This document shows, one piece after another, positions 8,828 to 15,713 of a DNA stretch of 64,000 nucleotides; the first letter of the stretch is position 1; the number at the start of each line of letters is the position of its first letter. The DNA lies in assembly GCF_000382305.1 (NCBI RefSeq), contig NZ_KB908021.1, positions 102,295 through 166,294 of the forward strand, written 5' to 3'. The notes under the pieces were generated by a model. The model worked only from the letters and a program-made list of their open reading frames with translations, was not told the DNA's origin and ran no database searches. Made by a program: the position numbers and the translations under genes. Origin of the DNA: Vitreoscilla stercoraria DSM 513 (GTDB lineage: Bacteria; Pseudomonadota; Gammaproteobacteria; Burkholderiales; Neisseriaceae).

Positions 8828-9069
8828 GGTTTGTCTGCTTTCCGGTCTAGTTTTTCGCTCATTTTTTCAATTTTGTTTTCGATGCGCTCTAAAGACTTCA
8901 AAAGTTGTTGATTGTCTTGCTGTGCATCGACTCGGGTTTTGTACTGCACCTGCATTTGGTTAATGGTTTTTTGCTGCTCATCAATTTGAGCAAACAAACG
9001 CTTGATGCTTAAACCAATGGCAGCAGCAGCCACAGACATCAAAATGCCAAATGCCATCTCAATGGTCAT
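8824..9069 (-). CDS. membrane-anchored coiled-coil protein (DUF2730-like)
   Basis: Eighty-one residues: one N-terminal transmembrane helix (MAFGILMSVAAAAIGLSI) and a long charged coiled coil to the end. DUF2730-type proteins of Mu-like phages have this layout and position. The start at 9069 is chosen because GAGGTCAATC precedes it and it overlaps the stop of the upstream gene. A spanin-like role is possible but no lipobox partner is seen. Confidence 0.55.
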   Translation of the reverse strand: MTIEMAFGILMSVAAAAIGLSIKRLFAQIDEQQKTINQMQVQYKTRVDAQQDNQQLLKSLERIENKIEKMSEKLDRKADKP

Positions 9070-9430
9070 GATTGACCTCAAATTCTGTACAAATCACGAT
9101 CAATTTGGTGTAACCATTGACCACTTCACCGTCTTTTTCAATAACGGCAATTTGCTCATTGGTGTCGTTGTGACAATAATATTGCTCATAATTGGCCAAA
9201 GCATTTTTAACGGCTTCAGCCGTTACATTGGTCACAATAATGGCTTTTAAATCGTGATTAAAACGTACACAAACGCTTTGTATGCCTTGCGTCATTAAGT
9301 CATCAGCCACTTGTAAAACCCAAGGTAATTGCTGCACAGTCAAGCTGACATCCATGTATTTGGCTTCAAGTTGAGCATGAAGCTGATTGAGCAACTGATG
9401 AAGCAAACCGCTCATGCCAAGCGTTTTCAT
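9059..9430 (-). CDS. phage hypothetical protein in lysis region
   Basis: A 123-residue soluble protein starting MKTLGMSGLLHQLLNQLHAQ. No family recognised. It contains no signal or membrane segment. It overlaps the holin-like gene (ATGA) upstream and the coiled-coil gene downstream, so it belongs to the same transcript. Confidence 0.5.
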   Translation of the reverse strand: MKTLGMSGLLHQLLNQLHAQLEAKYMDVSLTVQQLPWVLQVADDLMTQGIQSVCVRFNHDLKAIIVTNVTAEAVKNALANYEQYYCHNDTNEQIAVIEKDGEVVNGYTKLIVICTEFEVNHDH

Positions 9431-9675
9431 TCTTTGGACTCCTGTTTGTTTTCTTCAATGCTTTGCTTAGATGCAATCCAACGACGTCCCAAAGCATAGC
9501 CACCGACCAAACCCAAATAAGCCATCCAAATGTCCACCGATGGTTCAGGAATGTGAATGAATTTCCATGTGGCAGTGGCACAAGCGACCGATGCCCAAAT
9601 TTTGGTATGGCTCGGTGCGCCTGTTACCTCATTGCCTGCCAAGGCTTTTAAAAGGGATTTAAACCAGTTTTTCAT
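9427..9675 (-). CDS. holin-like membrane protein
   Basis: Eighty-two residues with two possible membrane segments (about 26-45 and 50-63, IWMAYLGLVGGYALG), short cytoplasmic ends and a charged C-terminus, as in small phage holins. It lies two genes downstream of the endolysin gene in an overlapping run. Assignment to a holin rests on topology and context. Confidence 0.55.
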   Translation of the reverse strand: MKNWFKSLLKALAGNEVTGAPSHTKIWASVACATATWKFIHIPEPSVDIWMAYLGLVGGYALGRRWIASKQSIEENKQESKE

Positions 9676-9839
9676 GGCTTTTTTGCCTTTCTGCGCTTCT
9701 TGGCCAAACGCTTGGCAGCAGCCACACCGCTATGGCGATTACGGTTGATTGGGTAAGAATGGCAATAAATACGACTTGGTTTTAAAGAAGTCGCTTTAGG
9801 CAGCCACCGTGCTAAATAAGCCAATAATCCTTTAATCAT
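9671..9839 (-). pseudogene. small basic phage protein, apparent frameshift in an A5/T5 run
   Basis: From an ATG at 9839, overlapping the amidase stop, the frame reads MIKGLLAYLARWLPKATSLK and then stops after 33 residues. One base out of register the sequence continues KPSRIYCHSYPINRNRHSGV and a lysine/arginine-rich end, stopping at 9671 in an ATGA overlap with the holin-like gene. The two parts join across a run of five T (plus strand, 9779-9783); removing one base gives a 55-residue protein. Both junctions are typical of this operon, so the full-length reading is probably the original gene. Confidence 0.5.
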
Positions 9840-10365
9840 TGGCCACTCCAATCAACACCTGAGCCACCGCACGGGCAATCAGCCATTTTTTGGCATACCA
9901 AATCGCCAACTCATCATCATTGCTGATGAAAAACAGCTCTAAAATAATGCCGCCATTGCTAACATAAGCAAGACGGTGGTGAAAACCTGCATTTTCAGGT
10001 TTCCAACCTTTGTCACCACGCAAAGGAATCGCCATTTCATCGGCAACGGCTTTGCACAGCTTCTGACTGATGGTTTTGTGGTTGCTGCTCGCCAAAGCTT
10101 CCACGCCTGTTGCACGCTTATCGCTGACAGAGTTGCAATGAAATTCAACCGCCACCGCAGAGTTTTTAATCAAGGTCACCGCTTGGCTCAAAGACAAATT
10201 TCGTTTGCCCTCACCATCGGTACGCACTTCAACTCCTGCTGTTTTCAAATAATGCGCCACCATATTGCGCATGTCGGCGGCAATATCAGCTTCACGACTC
10301 AAACCATTGCACGCACCAGGATCTGTATTGCTGTGACCGGCTGTGATGGTGATGACGTTTTTCAT
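9832..10365 (-). CDS. N-acetylmuramoyl-L-alanine amidase (endolysin)
   Basis: A 177-residue Amidase_3-type zinc enzyme that cleaves the amide bond between muramic acid and the peptide of peptidoglycan, lysing the host. Zinc ligands are visible: H in TAGHSNTDPGA (residue 10), E in GLSREADIA (about 25) and H in AVEFHCNSV (about 75); a catalytic Glu is likely in GGIILELFFISND. There is no signal peptide, so release needs a holin. It is the first gene after the 10380-10452 dyad. Confidence 0.88.
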   Translation of the reverse strand: MKNVITITAGHSNTDPGACNGLSREADIAADMRNMVAHYLKTAGVEVRTDGEGKRNLSLSQAVTLIKNSAVAVEFHCNSVSDKRATGVEALASSNHKTISQKLCKAVADEMAIPLRGDKGWKPENAGFHHRLAYVSNGGIILELFFISNDDELAIWYAKKWLIARAVAQVLIGVAND

Positions 10366-10379
10366 ACAGACTCCTAATA

Positions 10380-10452
10380 TACTGACACAAGACTAAACAT
10401 GCCTTGATTGTCTATTTGTTCTGCATTAAACGTGTTTAGTCTTGTGTCAGTA
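10380..10452 (-). promoter_or_regulatory. 20-base dyad and candidate lysis/late promoter
   Basis: Perfect inverted repeat: arms TACTGACACAAGACTAAACA (10380-10399) and its complement (10433-10452), 33 bases apart. On the minus strand a -10-like TATATT directly follows the second arm, 15-20 bases before the amidase ATG. Mu has a late promoter (Plys) at this point. The arms contain TACTGACAC, shared with the other candidate promoters, and GACTAAACA, shared with the repressor operator region. It may be bound by Mor, by the repressor, or both. Confidence 0.5.
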
Positions 10453-10460
10453 CGTGCATG

Positions 10461-10483
10461 AAAAAAGCTCCCACTTGGGGAGC
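10461..10483 (-). terminator. terminator behind the mor-like gene
   Basis: Stem gctccc/gggagc (10467-10483) followed on the minus strand by a run of six T. It separates the middle transcript from the lysis promoter. Confidence 0.75.
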
Positions 10484-10504
10484 AAAAGAAGCTGTAAAAG
10501 AAAT

Positions 10505-10969
10505 TCAAAACAAAGGTTGTTGGCATTCACTTGTATCAAATTGCATATCAGGCATTTTCATGATGCGCCAAATGGTTCTTTCAACCAATTTATGAGACAA
10601 AGCCAAATTACGCACTGCCAATTCAGCAGTCATGTGATTATTGCGTGTCAACTCATCAAACTCTTGGCGGATTTTGCGATTGCGTAATTCAAGCAAAATC
10701 TTATCGCACTTTGGAATCCACAGCTTACGTTGAGCAGCAAAGGCAATTTCAACTTTTTGGGTGTTGGCTTCCCCAATGACCTCTGACAAAGCTGCATGTA
10801 ACATTTTACCCGCTTTGGTAATGTTCTTGCCTAAAGGGAAATGAGTGCCTGGATAATGTTCAATCAATTTATGGGTATGCTCCCAACCAATAATCAAAAT
10901 CAGCTCTTTGGCAGAGTCTGGCAACAAATGCGACAAGCCAAAAAAGGCATCTTGTTCAATCTCAAGCAT
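10505..10969 (-). CDS. Mor-family transcription activator
   Basis: A 154-residue protein of the Mor/C family, which activates middle or late phage promoters by binding as a dimer beside RNA polymerase. The C-terminal helix-turn-helix region is MTAELAVRNLALSHKLVERTIWRIMKMP. The start at 10969 has a good AGGAG about 8 bases upstream and overlaps the gemA stop. No second (C-type) activator is visible in the window, so this protein may drive both lysis and head promoters. Confidence 0.8.
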   Translation of the reverse strand: MLEIEQDAFFGLSHLLPDSAKELILIIGWEHTHKLIEHYPGTHFPLGKNITKAGKMLHAALSEVIGEANTQKVEIAFAAQRKLWIPKCDKILLELRNRKIRQEFDELTRNNHMTAELAVRNLALSHKLVERTIWRIMKMPDMQFDTSECQQPLF

Positions 10970-11387
10970 CTGCTTTCTCCTGTCGGTTGGCATGAATTTG
11001 CAATGCGGCCACCAATTTGTGCAATTGATTCATGTTCAACCATTGCACTTGTTTACGATTGAACATGCGCTCAGACATTGCTTCAGCATAACGCCAAGGT
11101 TTTTTACCATCTGCAAGCAATGCTTCAATTTTGTCTAATAACGGTTGCTTGTTTGCGGTTACAGATGGTTTTCGACCCCATTTACCGCTTGCTTGAAAAC
11201 CATGTTCTTGCATGAGCACCAAAACAATTTCCAATTCTTCAATGGACATTTGTGATGCAGAACGTTTGTCTACAGCTTGCTCCAATAAATCACGGTAAGT
11301 TTCATCATCCAAACCCAATTGCTGCTGTGCAATTTTGACTTTGGCAATCAATTTTTTGCGTAATACATCGCCTTGCTTTTTTGTCAT
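10962..11387 (-). CDS. gemA: GemA-like regulatory protein (DUF1018)
   Basis: A 141-residue protein of the GemA family (Mu gp16), seen in the N-terminal AKVKIAQQQLGLDDETYRDLL and the C-terminal WLNMNQLHKLVAALQIHANR. In Mu, GemA alters host gene expression and DNA topology during lytic growth, and gemA precedes mor, as here. It has its own upstream region with a -10-like TATAAT. Confidence 0.85.
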   Translation of the reverse strand: MTKKQGDVLRKKLIAKVKIAQQQLGLDDETYRDLLEQAVDKRSASQMSIEELEIVLVLMQEHGFQASGKWGRKPSVTANKQPLLDKIEALLADGKKPWRYAEAMSERMFNRKQVQWLNMNQLHKLVAALQIHANRQEKADA

Positions 11388-11500
11388 GACACATCCCCAT
11401 AATTGAACTGAACATATTGATTTTAAATATTATAATTTCAGATTACAAATGGCGACTTATTTGACAAGTGTCAGTATTTATGCTTTGTGAATCAATGAAA
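11388..11500 (-). promoter_or_regulatory. candidate middle promoter before gemA-mor
   Basis: A 174-base gap between the DUF3164 gene and gemA. The minus strand carries TACTGACAC (about 11468-11476) and further down TATAAT (about 11430-11435), roughly 40 bases before the gemA ATG. The AT-rich stretch and shared motif suggest a regulated promoter. Confidence 0.4.
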
Positions 11501-11522
11501 AAGCCCCACTGCATGTGGGGCT
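11501..11522 (-). terminator. terminator behind early operon
   Basis: Stem aagcccca/tggggctt-type hairpin just downstream of the DUF3164 gene (minus strand), followed by T-rich DNA. Confidence 0.65.
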
Positions 11523-11561
11523 TGAAGCGGCCTATATGGCCGTGAACTGTTTTAAAAACAG

Positions 11562-12179
11562 TTAAACCGTCGCTAAATCCAAATTAATCAACTCGTATTT
11601 GCCATCTTGATTGCGATGATAAAAGCGGACATATTCTTTACTGCTCAAAACCTGAATGCTGTCAGATAAAATGTTTATCGCCTGATGCCATTTTTCATGC
11701 TGAATATTCAAGCGACGCAAACCAAGTACCCGTCCTGTATTGATTTTTCCTTCTTTGGAAACATCGAAAGCCGCATTGACAATGATTTTCACATTGTCAT
11801 CACTGTTTTGTGTCCACTCACTCAAACATTCATCAATCAACTGTTTGGCGGCCTGTAAACGTTCATCAAAATGCAAACTGTCTTGCATGGCAATCAACAC
11901 ACGGTATTGGCCGTCAAAGCTGGTGAGGGTCACATTGCCTTTTTTGCCGCCTAATTTCACATCGTATTCATTAGCCGACAATTCAATGAAAGCACGCACA
12001 TCAGCAATCACAGCTTGCTTCAATTGTGCCAATTGATTTTGAATCGGCAATACTTTTGCCACCATTTCTTTGACCAAATCATCACGCGCCAAATCAATCG
12101 GTTTAATGGCTTCTACAGGTACCAATGCACCGCGTGCGTCTTGGCGGTAGTCTTGTAAATTCAATGCAGTTGTTGTCAT
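11562..12179 (-). CDS. DUF3164 family early phage protein
   Basis: A 205-residue protein of the DUF3164 family, common in the early region of Mu-like phages and of unknown function. Recognisable by the long central segment ending in the C-terminal INTGRVLGLRRLNI and WHQAINILSDSIQ. It is the last gene of the early run, overlapping the upstream gene by 4 bases (ATGA) and followed by a terminator. Confidence 0.75.
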   Translation of the reverse strand: MTTTALNLQDYRQDARGALVPVEAIKPIDLARDDLVKEMVAKVLPIQNQLAQLKQAVIADVRAFIELSANEYDVKLGGKKGNVTLTSFDGQYRVLIAMQDSLHFDERLQAAKQLIDECLSEWTQNSDDNVKIIVNAAFDVSKEGKINTGRVLGLRRLNIQHEKWHQAINILSDSIQVLSSKEYVRFYHRNQDGKYELINLDLATV

Positions 12180-12592
12180 GCTTGTTGCTCCTTTGTCATT
12201 TGAATCGCTTGTTCCAAAGCAGCTTTGCCATCATGGTTTGGAATGCGTTTCTTTTCTAAATTGTCTAAAATCTTTTGAATATTGAGTCTGCCTTCATCCA
12301 ATTGCTGTTGGCTCATTTTGGCTTTGCCTAATAAAGGTGGTAATGGACGTGGTGGCAAAGCATTTAAAAACTGTTTAACGCTTGGCCATTTGTCACATTC
12401 CCAAACCAACTTGTCAAAAGCTGCTCTGATACGCTGCGTGTCTTGTTGTTCATTCCATGCAATCGGATAACGGGATACCGCATCCATCCAAACCGAAGCA
12501 GTGGCAGCAATCGCATCAGCAGGCGGCGAACCTGCCAAACGCAAAGCCATCAAGCGTTGTAAGCCTGTTAACACTTCATCGTTGATGAACAT
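12176..12592 (-). CDS. early phage protein, unknown function
   Basis: A 138-residue helical protein starting MFINDEVLTGLQRLMALRLA. The start at 12592 has AAGGAA about 6 bases upstream; an ATG two codons earlier is possible. The segment PPADAIAATASVWMDA and a tryptophan-containing middle suggest a compact helical fold. Proteins of this size at this place are common in Mu-like phages without known function. Confidence 0.6.
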   Translation of the reverse strand: MFINDEVLTGLQRLMALRLAGSPPADAIAATASVWMDAVSRYPIAWNEQQDTQRIRAAFDKLVWECDKWPSVKQFLNALPPRPLPPLLGKAKMSQQQLDEGRLNIQKILDNLEKKRIPNHDGKAALEQAIQMTKEQQA

Positions 12593-13067
12593 GGCCATTT
12601 CCTTTCATGCTTTCTAAAACCGCCAAACCACTCATGGTTTGGCTGGTTGGTTTATTCGATTGCATAGCAATGGATGTTGGTGTTGGCACTGATTTAATCT
12701 GTGCTGAAGTGCTCATGATTTCATACAAATAACCATGACTTTTAAGCGGTAAAGACAAGGCTTCACGACGCTCTAATACTGCACGTAAGCCATGAATCCA
12801 AAATTCTTTTGGTGCATCATGGCGCTGTCCATTGCGCTCAATAAAGCCTTCATCTATTTGTACATTCAGTTCTTGCAGTAGCTTGGCCATACGGTCAAAA
12901 GACAAAGCAGTTTTAACAGGGCGAAACAAACCCACGTACATCACCGCCAAACGTGTCAACTCATCGCCCATTTGTGCCAATGCCCATACTGCTTGGCGAG
13001 CGGCATCATGATTGACCAAAGCATCCAAACTGTTTTCAGCGCCACAACAAGGGCAACGGGTTTTCAT
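12576..13067 (-). CDS. zinc-ribbon early phage protein
   Basis: A 163-residue protein with an N-terminal CPCCGAENS zinc-binding knuckle and a helical body (AARQAVWALAQMGDELTRLA). It overlaps the upstream gene by 4 bases. Similar zinc-ribbon proteins occur in the early region of Mu-like prophages; function unknown. The last 30 residues are low-complexity (S, T, P, M). Confidence 0.6.
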   Translation of the reverse strand: MKTRCPCCGAENSLDALVNHDAARQAVWALAQMGDELTRLAVMYVGLFRPVKTALSFDRMAKLLQELNVQIDEGFIERNGQRHDAPKEFWIHGLRAVLERREALSLPLKSHGYLYEIMSTSAQIKSVPTPTSIAMQSNKPTSQTMSGLAVLESMKGNGHVHQR

Positions 13068-13723
13068 AAAGCCCTCCCATATACTTTGTTTAACACCGTA
13101 AACACTTGCTCACTGTCTTTCGGATTTAACATCAAACCCCGACCTTCTAAATTTAGAATTAAAGAGCCATCGTTTAACATTCGGAATTTACAAGCACTTT
13201 GAAAAAAAGCTGGCATGACCTTAGGATCATAAAGCGCATTAATCACATTTTTTCCATGTACAGTGTCAGTGCATTCCACCATGTTGCCTTCAGGTTTAAT
13301 TTCGGTATCAAATAAAGCAACTTCCTTTTTTTGATGACTCACACTGTCACCAAGAGCAAGCACACCGCGACTGACTGTATGGATTTGTTGCTTGTTTTTT
13401 AAGTTTTTAATGGCAGAATCAATTTGATGCAGTGGTACAAACTGCAATTTTTCTGCAATTTGGATACGAGTGGCCACACCGTTAAGGTCTTTCAGAATAT
13501 TGATAACCAAGCTTTGCAGGCAAAATTCGGTTTTTAAAATCCAATATTTGACTGTCTTGTTGACGGTGCAAAACTCACTTTGCAATACATCATCATCTAG
13601 CTCATCTAGTAAATCAGTCACTTCATCTACGTTCAATTTGCAAGCGGCTGCAAGCTGTGTAACAGTCATTTTTTTAACCCACAACATTTGCTTAATTGGT
13701 TCTAAGTTTTGTTCATTTTTCAT
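13064..13723 (-). CDS. winged-helix-containing early phage protein
   Basis: A 219-residue protein with the start at 13723 preceded by a clear GGAG. It carries two predicted helix-turn-helix stretches: MTVTQLAAACKLNVDEVTDLL and LNGVATRIQIAEKLQFVP, and a C-terminal beta part. No known family recognised. It is more AT-rich than neighbours and may be a recently acquired regulator inside the early operon. Confidence 0.55.
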   Translation of the reverse strand: MKNEQNLEPIKQMLWVKKMTVTQLAAACKLNVDEVTDLLDELDDDVLQSEFCTVNKTVKYWILKTEFCLQSLVINILKDLNGVATRIQIAEKLQFVPLHQIDSAIKNLKNKQQIHTVSRGVLALGDSVSHQKKEVALFDTEIKPEGNMVECTDTVHGKNVINALYDPKVMPAFFQSACKFRMLNDGSLILNLEGRGLMLNPKDSEQVFTVLNKVYGRAL

Positions 13724-13740
13724 GAGTTTCTCCAATTTTT

Positions 13741-13983
13741 TCAGTCTTTTGCCCAAGCCTTAACTTTTTTCAATCGAGCTTGCCACTTTTGGTAGTTTTG
13801 CCAATGCAAGCCAATCATCTCTTGAGAATCATGGCGAATGGCCTCACGAGTGGTCACTTTCAAAATTGGCACATGGCGCATTTCATAGTCCAAAGCTTTT
13901 TCAATCTGAGCCACTTGGCTCTGGTTGTACTGCATCGAACGTTCACAACACGCAATCAACAACAAAGCAAAAAACTGTTTCAT
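13741..13983 (-). CDS. small early phage protein
   Basis: Eighty residues. The first ~15 residues (MKQFFALLLIACCERS) are hydrophobic and could be a weak signal or membrane anchor; the rest is charged and helical (QNYQKWQARLKKVKAWAKD). Its start overlaps the upstream regulator stop by 4 bases. Unknown function. Confidence 0.45.
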   Translation of the reverse strand: MKQFFALLLIACCERSMQYNQSQVAQIEKALDYEMRHVPILKVTTREAIRHDSQEMIGLHWQNYQKWQARLKKVKAWAKD

Positions 13984-14309
13984 GAATCAAGCTCCTTTGG
14001 TTTCAATGGGCAACGTCTGCACGCTCTCCAATGCTGCATTTTGGGTGGGCTGTGGGTCGGTGCGCGACCCAAGGCAAAAGTCCGACAATCATTCAATACC
14101 ATTTTGGCTTCTAAGTAAGGGCATTCCACAATCATGTACATTTCAATGACACGCTTAATAACATTGTCAATGTTGCCTTGGTATTTCCCTGAAAGCACTA
14201 AACTGACAACTGCTGGACTGTATTCAAGTTTTTTAGCCACTTTAGCGATGGAACTTTTAGCTACTTCGGCTCTTAAAACCTCAAGCCACTCTTGATTATC
14301 CTCATTCAC
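13980..14309 (-). CDS. small HTH protein of the early region
   Basis: About 109 residues from a GTG at 14309, which overlaps the upstream stop by 8 bases; a longer start at 14333 is possible. A helix-turn-helix is seen in IAKVAKKLEYSPAVVSLVLS, typical of XRE/LacI-like DNA readers, then CPYLEAKMVLNDCR with paired cysteines. Such proteins are found in Mu-like prophages of Neisseriales. A regulatory role is likely but not shown. Confidence 0.55.
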   Translation of the reverse strand: MNEDNQEWLEVLRAEVAKSSIAKVAKKLEYSPAVVSLVLSGKYQGNIDNVIKRVIEMYMIVECPYLEAKMVLNDCRTFALGRAPTHSPPKMQHWRACRRCPLKPKELDS

Positions 14310-14895
14310 AATCTGGTACCTCCCGCATGACAATTTCGTCGATGTTTGGGTCGTAAATTTCTTTGACTCTCAAAACCTGTGGCGGCTTAGGACCTGTGTT
14401 TTTAACCAAACGATAAGAGTTGGTTTTTTCATCAATCCATGCCACATAACCTGCGCGTCTTAAGCTGTACAAATAGGCTTGAACCGTTGCTTCATTCGTT
14501 AAGTGGGCAACATGAGATGCCAATTCAGAACGATTGAATGATTTCAAGATGCGTATGCTGCGCCAAATGGCTTCATTCACACCGCTTTGTGTCATCAAAG
14601 TACCGTCTTTGTGAAAACGAGGTGCTTCAATGCCCACATCTTTGCAAATCACCCATGCTTCAGCATTTTTATCGAGCCTTTTATCCAATTGCCCCACTTT
14701 TTTGGTGGTTTTGGTCAAAATGCCGGCATTCACACAAAAGCGTAAATATTTGCCATCCACCAAAGAGTTGTGTTCCAACTCCAACTCTCTGGCAATGTCA
14801 ACACGGGTCAACGGGTTTTGCTTATTGGCACGAAATAAGTCCCACATACGTGCACGAATGGTTAATTTTGGTTTGGTCAAAGTCGTCGCTTGCAT
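14302..14895 (-). CDS. winged-helix early phage protein
   Basis: A 197-residue protein with two winged-helix-like parts (ARMWDLFRANKQNPLTRVDI and SHVAHLTNEATVQAYLYSLR). It directly follows muB with a 1-base overlap. Proteins of this type are a regular member of early operons in Mu-like phages; their function is not known. Confidence 0.6.
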   Translation of the reverse strand: MQATTLTKPKLTIRARMWDLFRANKQNPLTRVDIARELELEHNSLVDGKYLRFCVNAGILTKTTKKVGQLDKRLDKNAEAWVICKDVGIEAPRFHKDGTLMTQSGVNEAIWRSIRILKSFNRSELASHVAHLTNEATVQAYLYSLRRAGYVAWIDEKTNSYRLVKNTGPKPPQVLRVKEIYDPNIDEIVMREVPDCE

Positions 14896-15611
14896 TATTT
14901 CAAGCTCCGTTTTGGTGCTTCACCTTGATACAATTTGCTCCGATCCAAATCATCAAAACCCATTGCTGCTAAGCCACGAATGTTCGCGTCTTCAAATAAA
15001 TTCACTAAATTGACTGTGACACGACGTACCGAACCATGCGAAATAGCCACCAACATCTCTAAAACAGCAGTGTCCAACTCCAAATCAGGCGCATAAATAT
15101 TGGCCAACAAACGCGCATCAGACAAAGACACAGGCTGTGCCGGTACCCAGCGCAATACCCGTCCATGAAAACGCTCAAAACGCTTTAATTTGTTGGGTAA
15201 CATTTCTTCACCAACGAGCATCACTGGTGCTTGTGAACCCTCGTAAATGTCACGAATCAATTCCACCATGCCTGATTTGGAAACCGCATGATCCGCTTCA
15301 TCAATAATCAAAGGGCGTTGGCTTGCGGCCAATTGCTCACAAACAGAATCCAGCAAATTAGGAACGGTATTGGCAACAGGAATGCTCATTTCAATGCACA
15401 CTTTTTCAAGCAAGGTTTTCTTGCTCCAAGCCGAACGCATTTGCACGTAATAAGCACGTGTGGCATTGGCCACAGCCACTACAGTTGTGGTTTTTCCGAA
15501 ACCACTTGGACCATAGTAAACCCCCAAGCCTGGCAAGCCTTCCTGACGTTCAACCAGAGCTTCCATAGCCACCGAAACCAAATTCAAGTTGTTTATATTT
15601 GCGATTTTCAT
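14895..15611 (-). CDS. MuB-like ATP-dependent target DNA activator
   Basis: A 238-residue AAA ATPase. Walker A GPSGFGKT (residues 34-41) and Walker B PLIIDEADH (about 100-107) are intact. In Mu-type transposition MuB polymerises on target DNA, delivers it to the transposase and gives target immunity. It is shorter than Mu's own MuB, as is usual in neisserial and Pasteurellaceae Mu-like phages, and lies directly downstream of muA. Confidence 0.88.
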   Translation of the reverse strand: MKIANINNLNLVSVAMEALVERQEGLPGLGVYYGPSGFGKTTTVVAVANATRAYYVQMRSAWSKKTLLEKVCIEMSIPVANTVPNLLDSVCEQLAASQRPLIIDEADHAVSKSGMVELIRDIYEGSQAPVMLVGEEMLPNKLKRFERFHGRVLRWVPAQPVSLSDARLLANIYAPDLELDTAVLEMLVAISHGSVRRVTVNLVNLFEDANIRGLAAMGFDDLDRSKLYQGEAPKRSLK

Positions 15612-15713
15612 TACAATTCCCTAAGTTTTTGATTGGGTGCGCTTACACTCAATCTATTAAAAAACGTTTTCTGTATTGCCTAACACTGCATTAAAACGGG
15701 TTTAAATCTCCTT

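Noticed and set aside
9770..9790. Programmed -1 frameshift at T TTA AAA in the small lysis-region gene
   Set aside because: The heptamer is in frame, but the needed shift is +1 (or -2), not -1, so slippage does not give the downstream frame.
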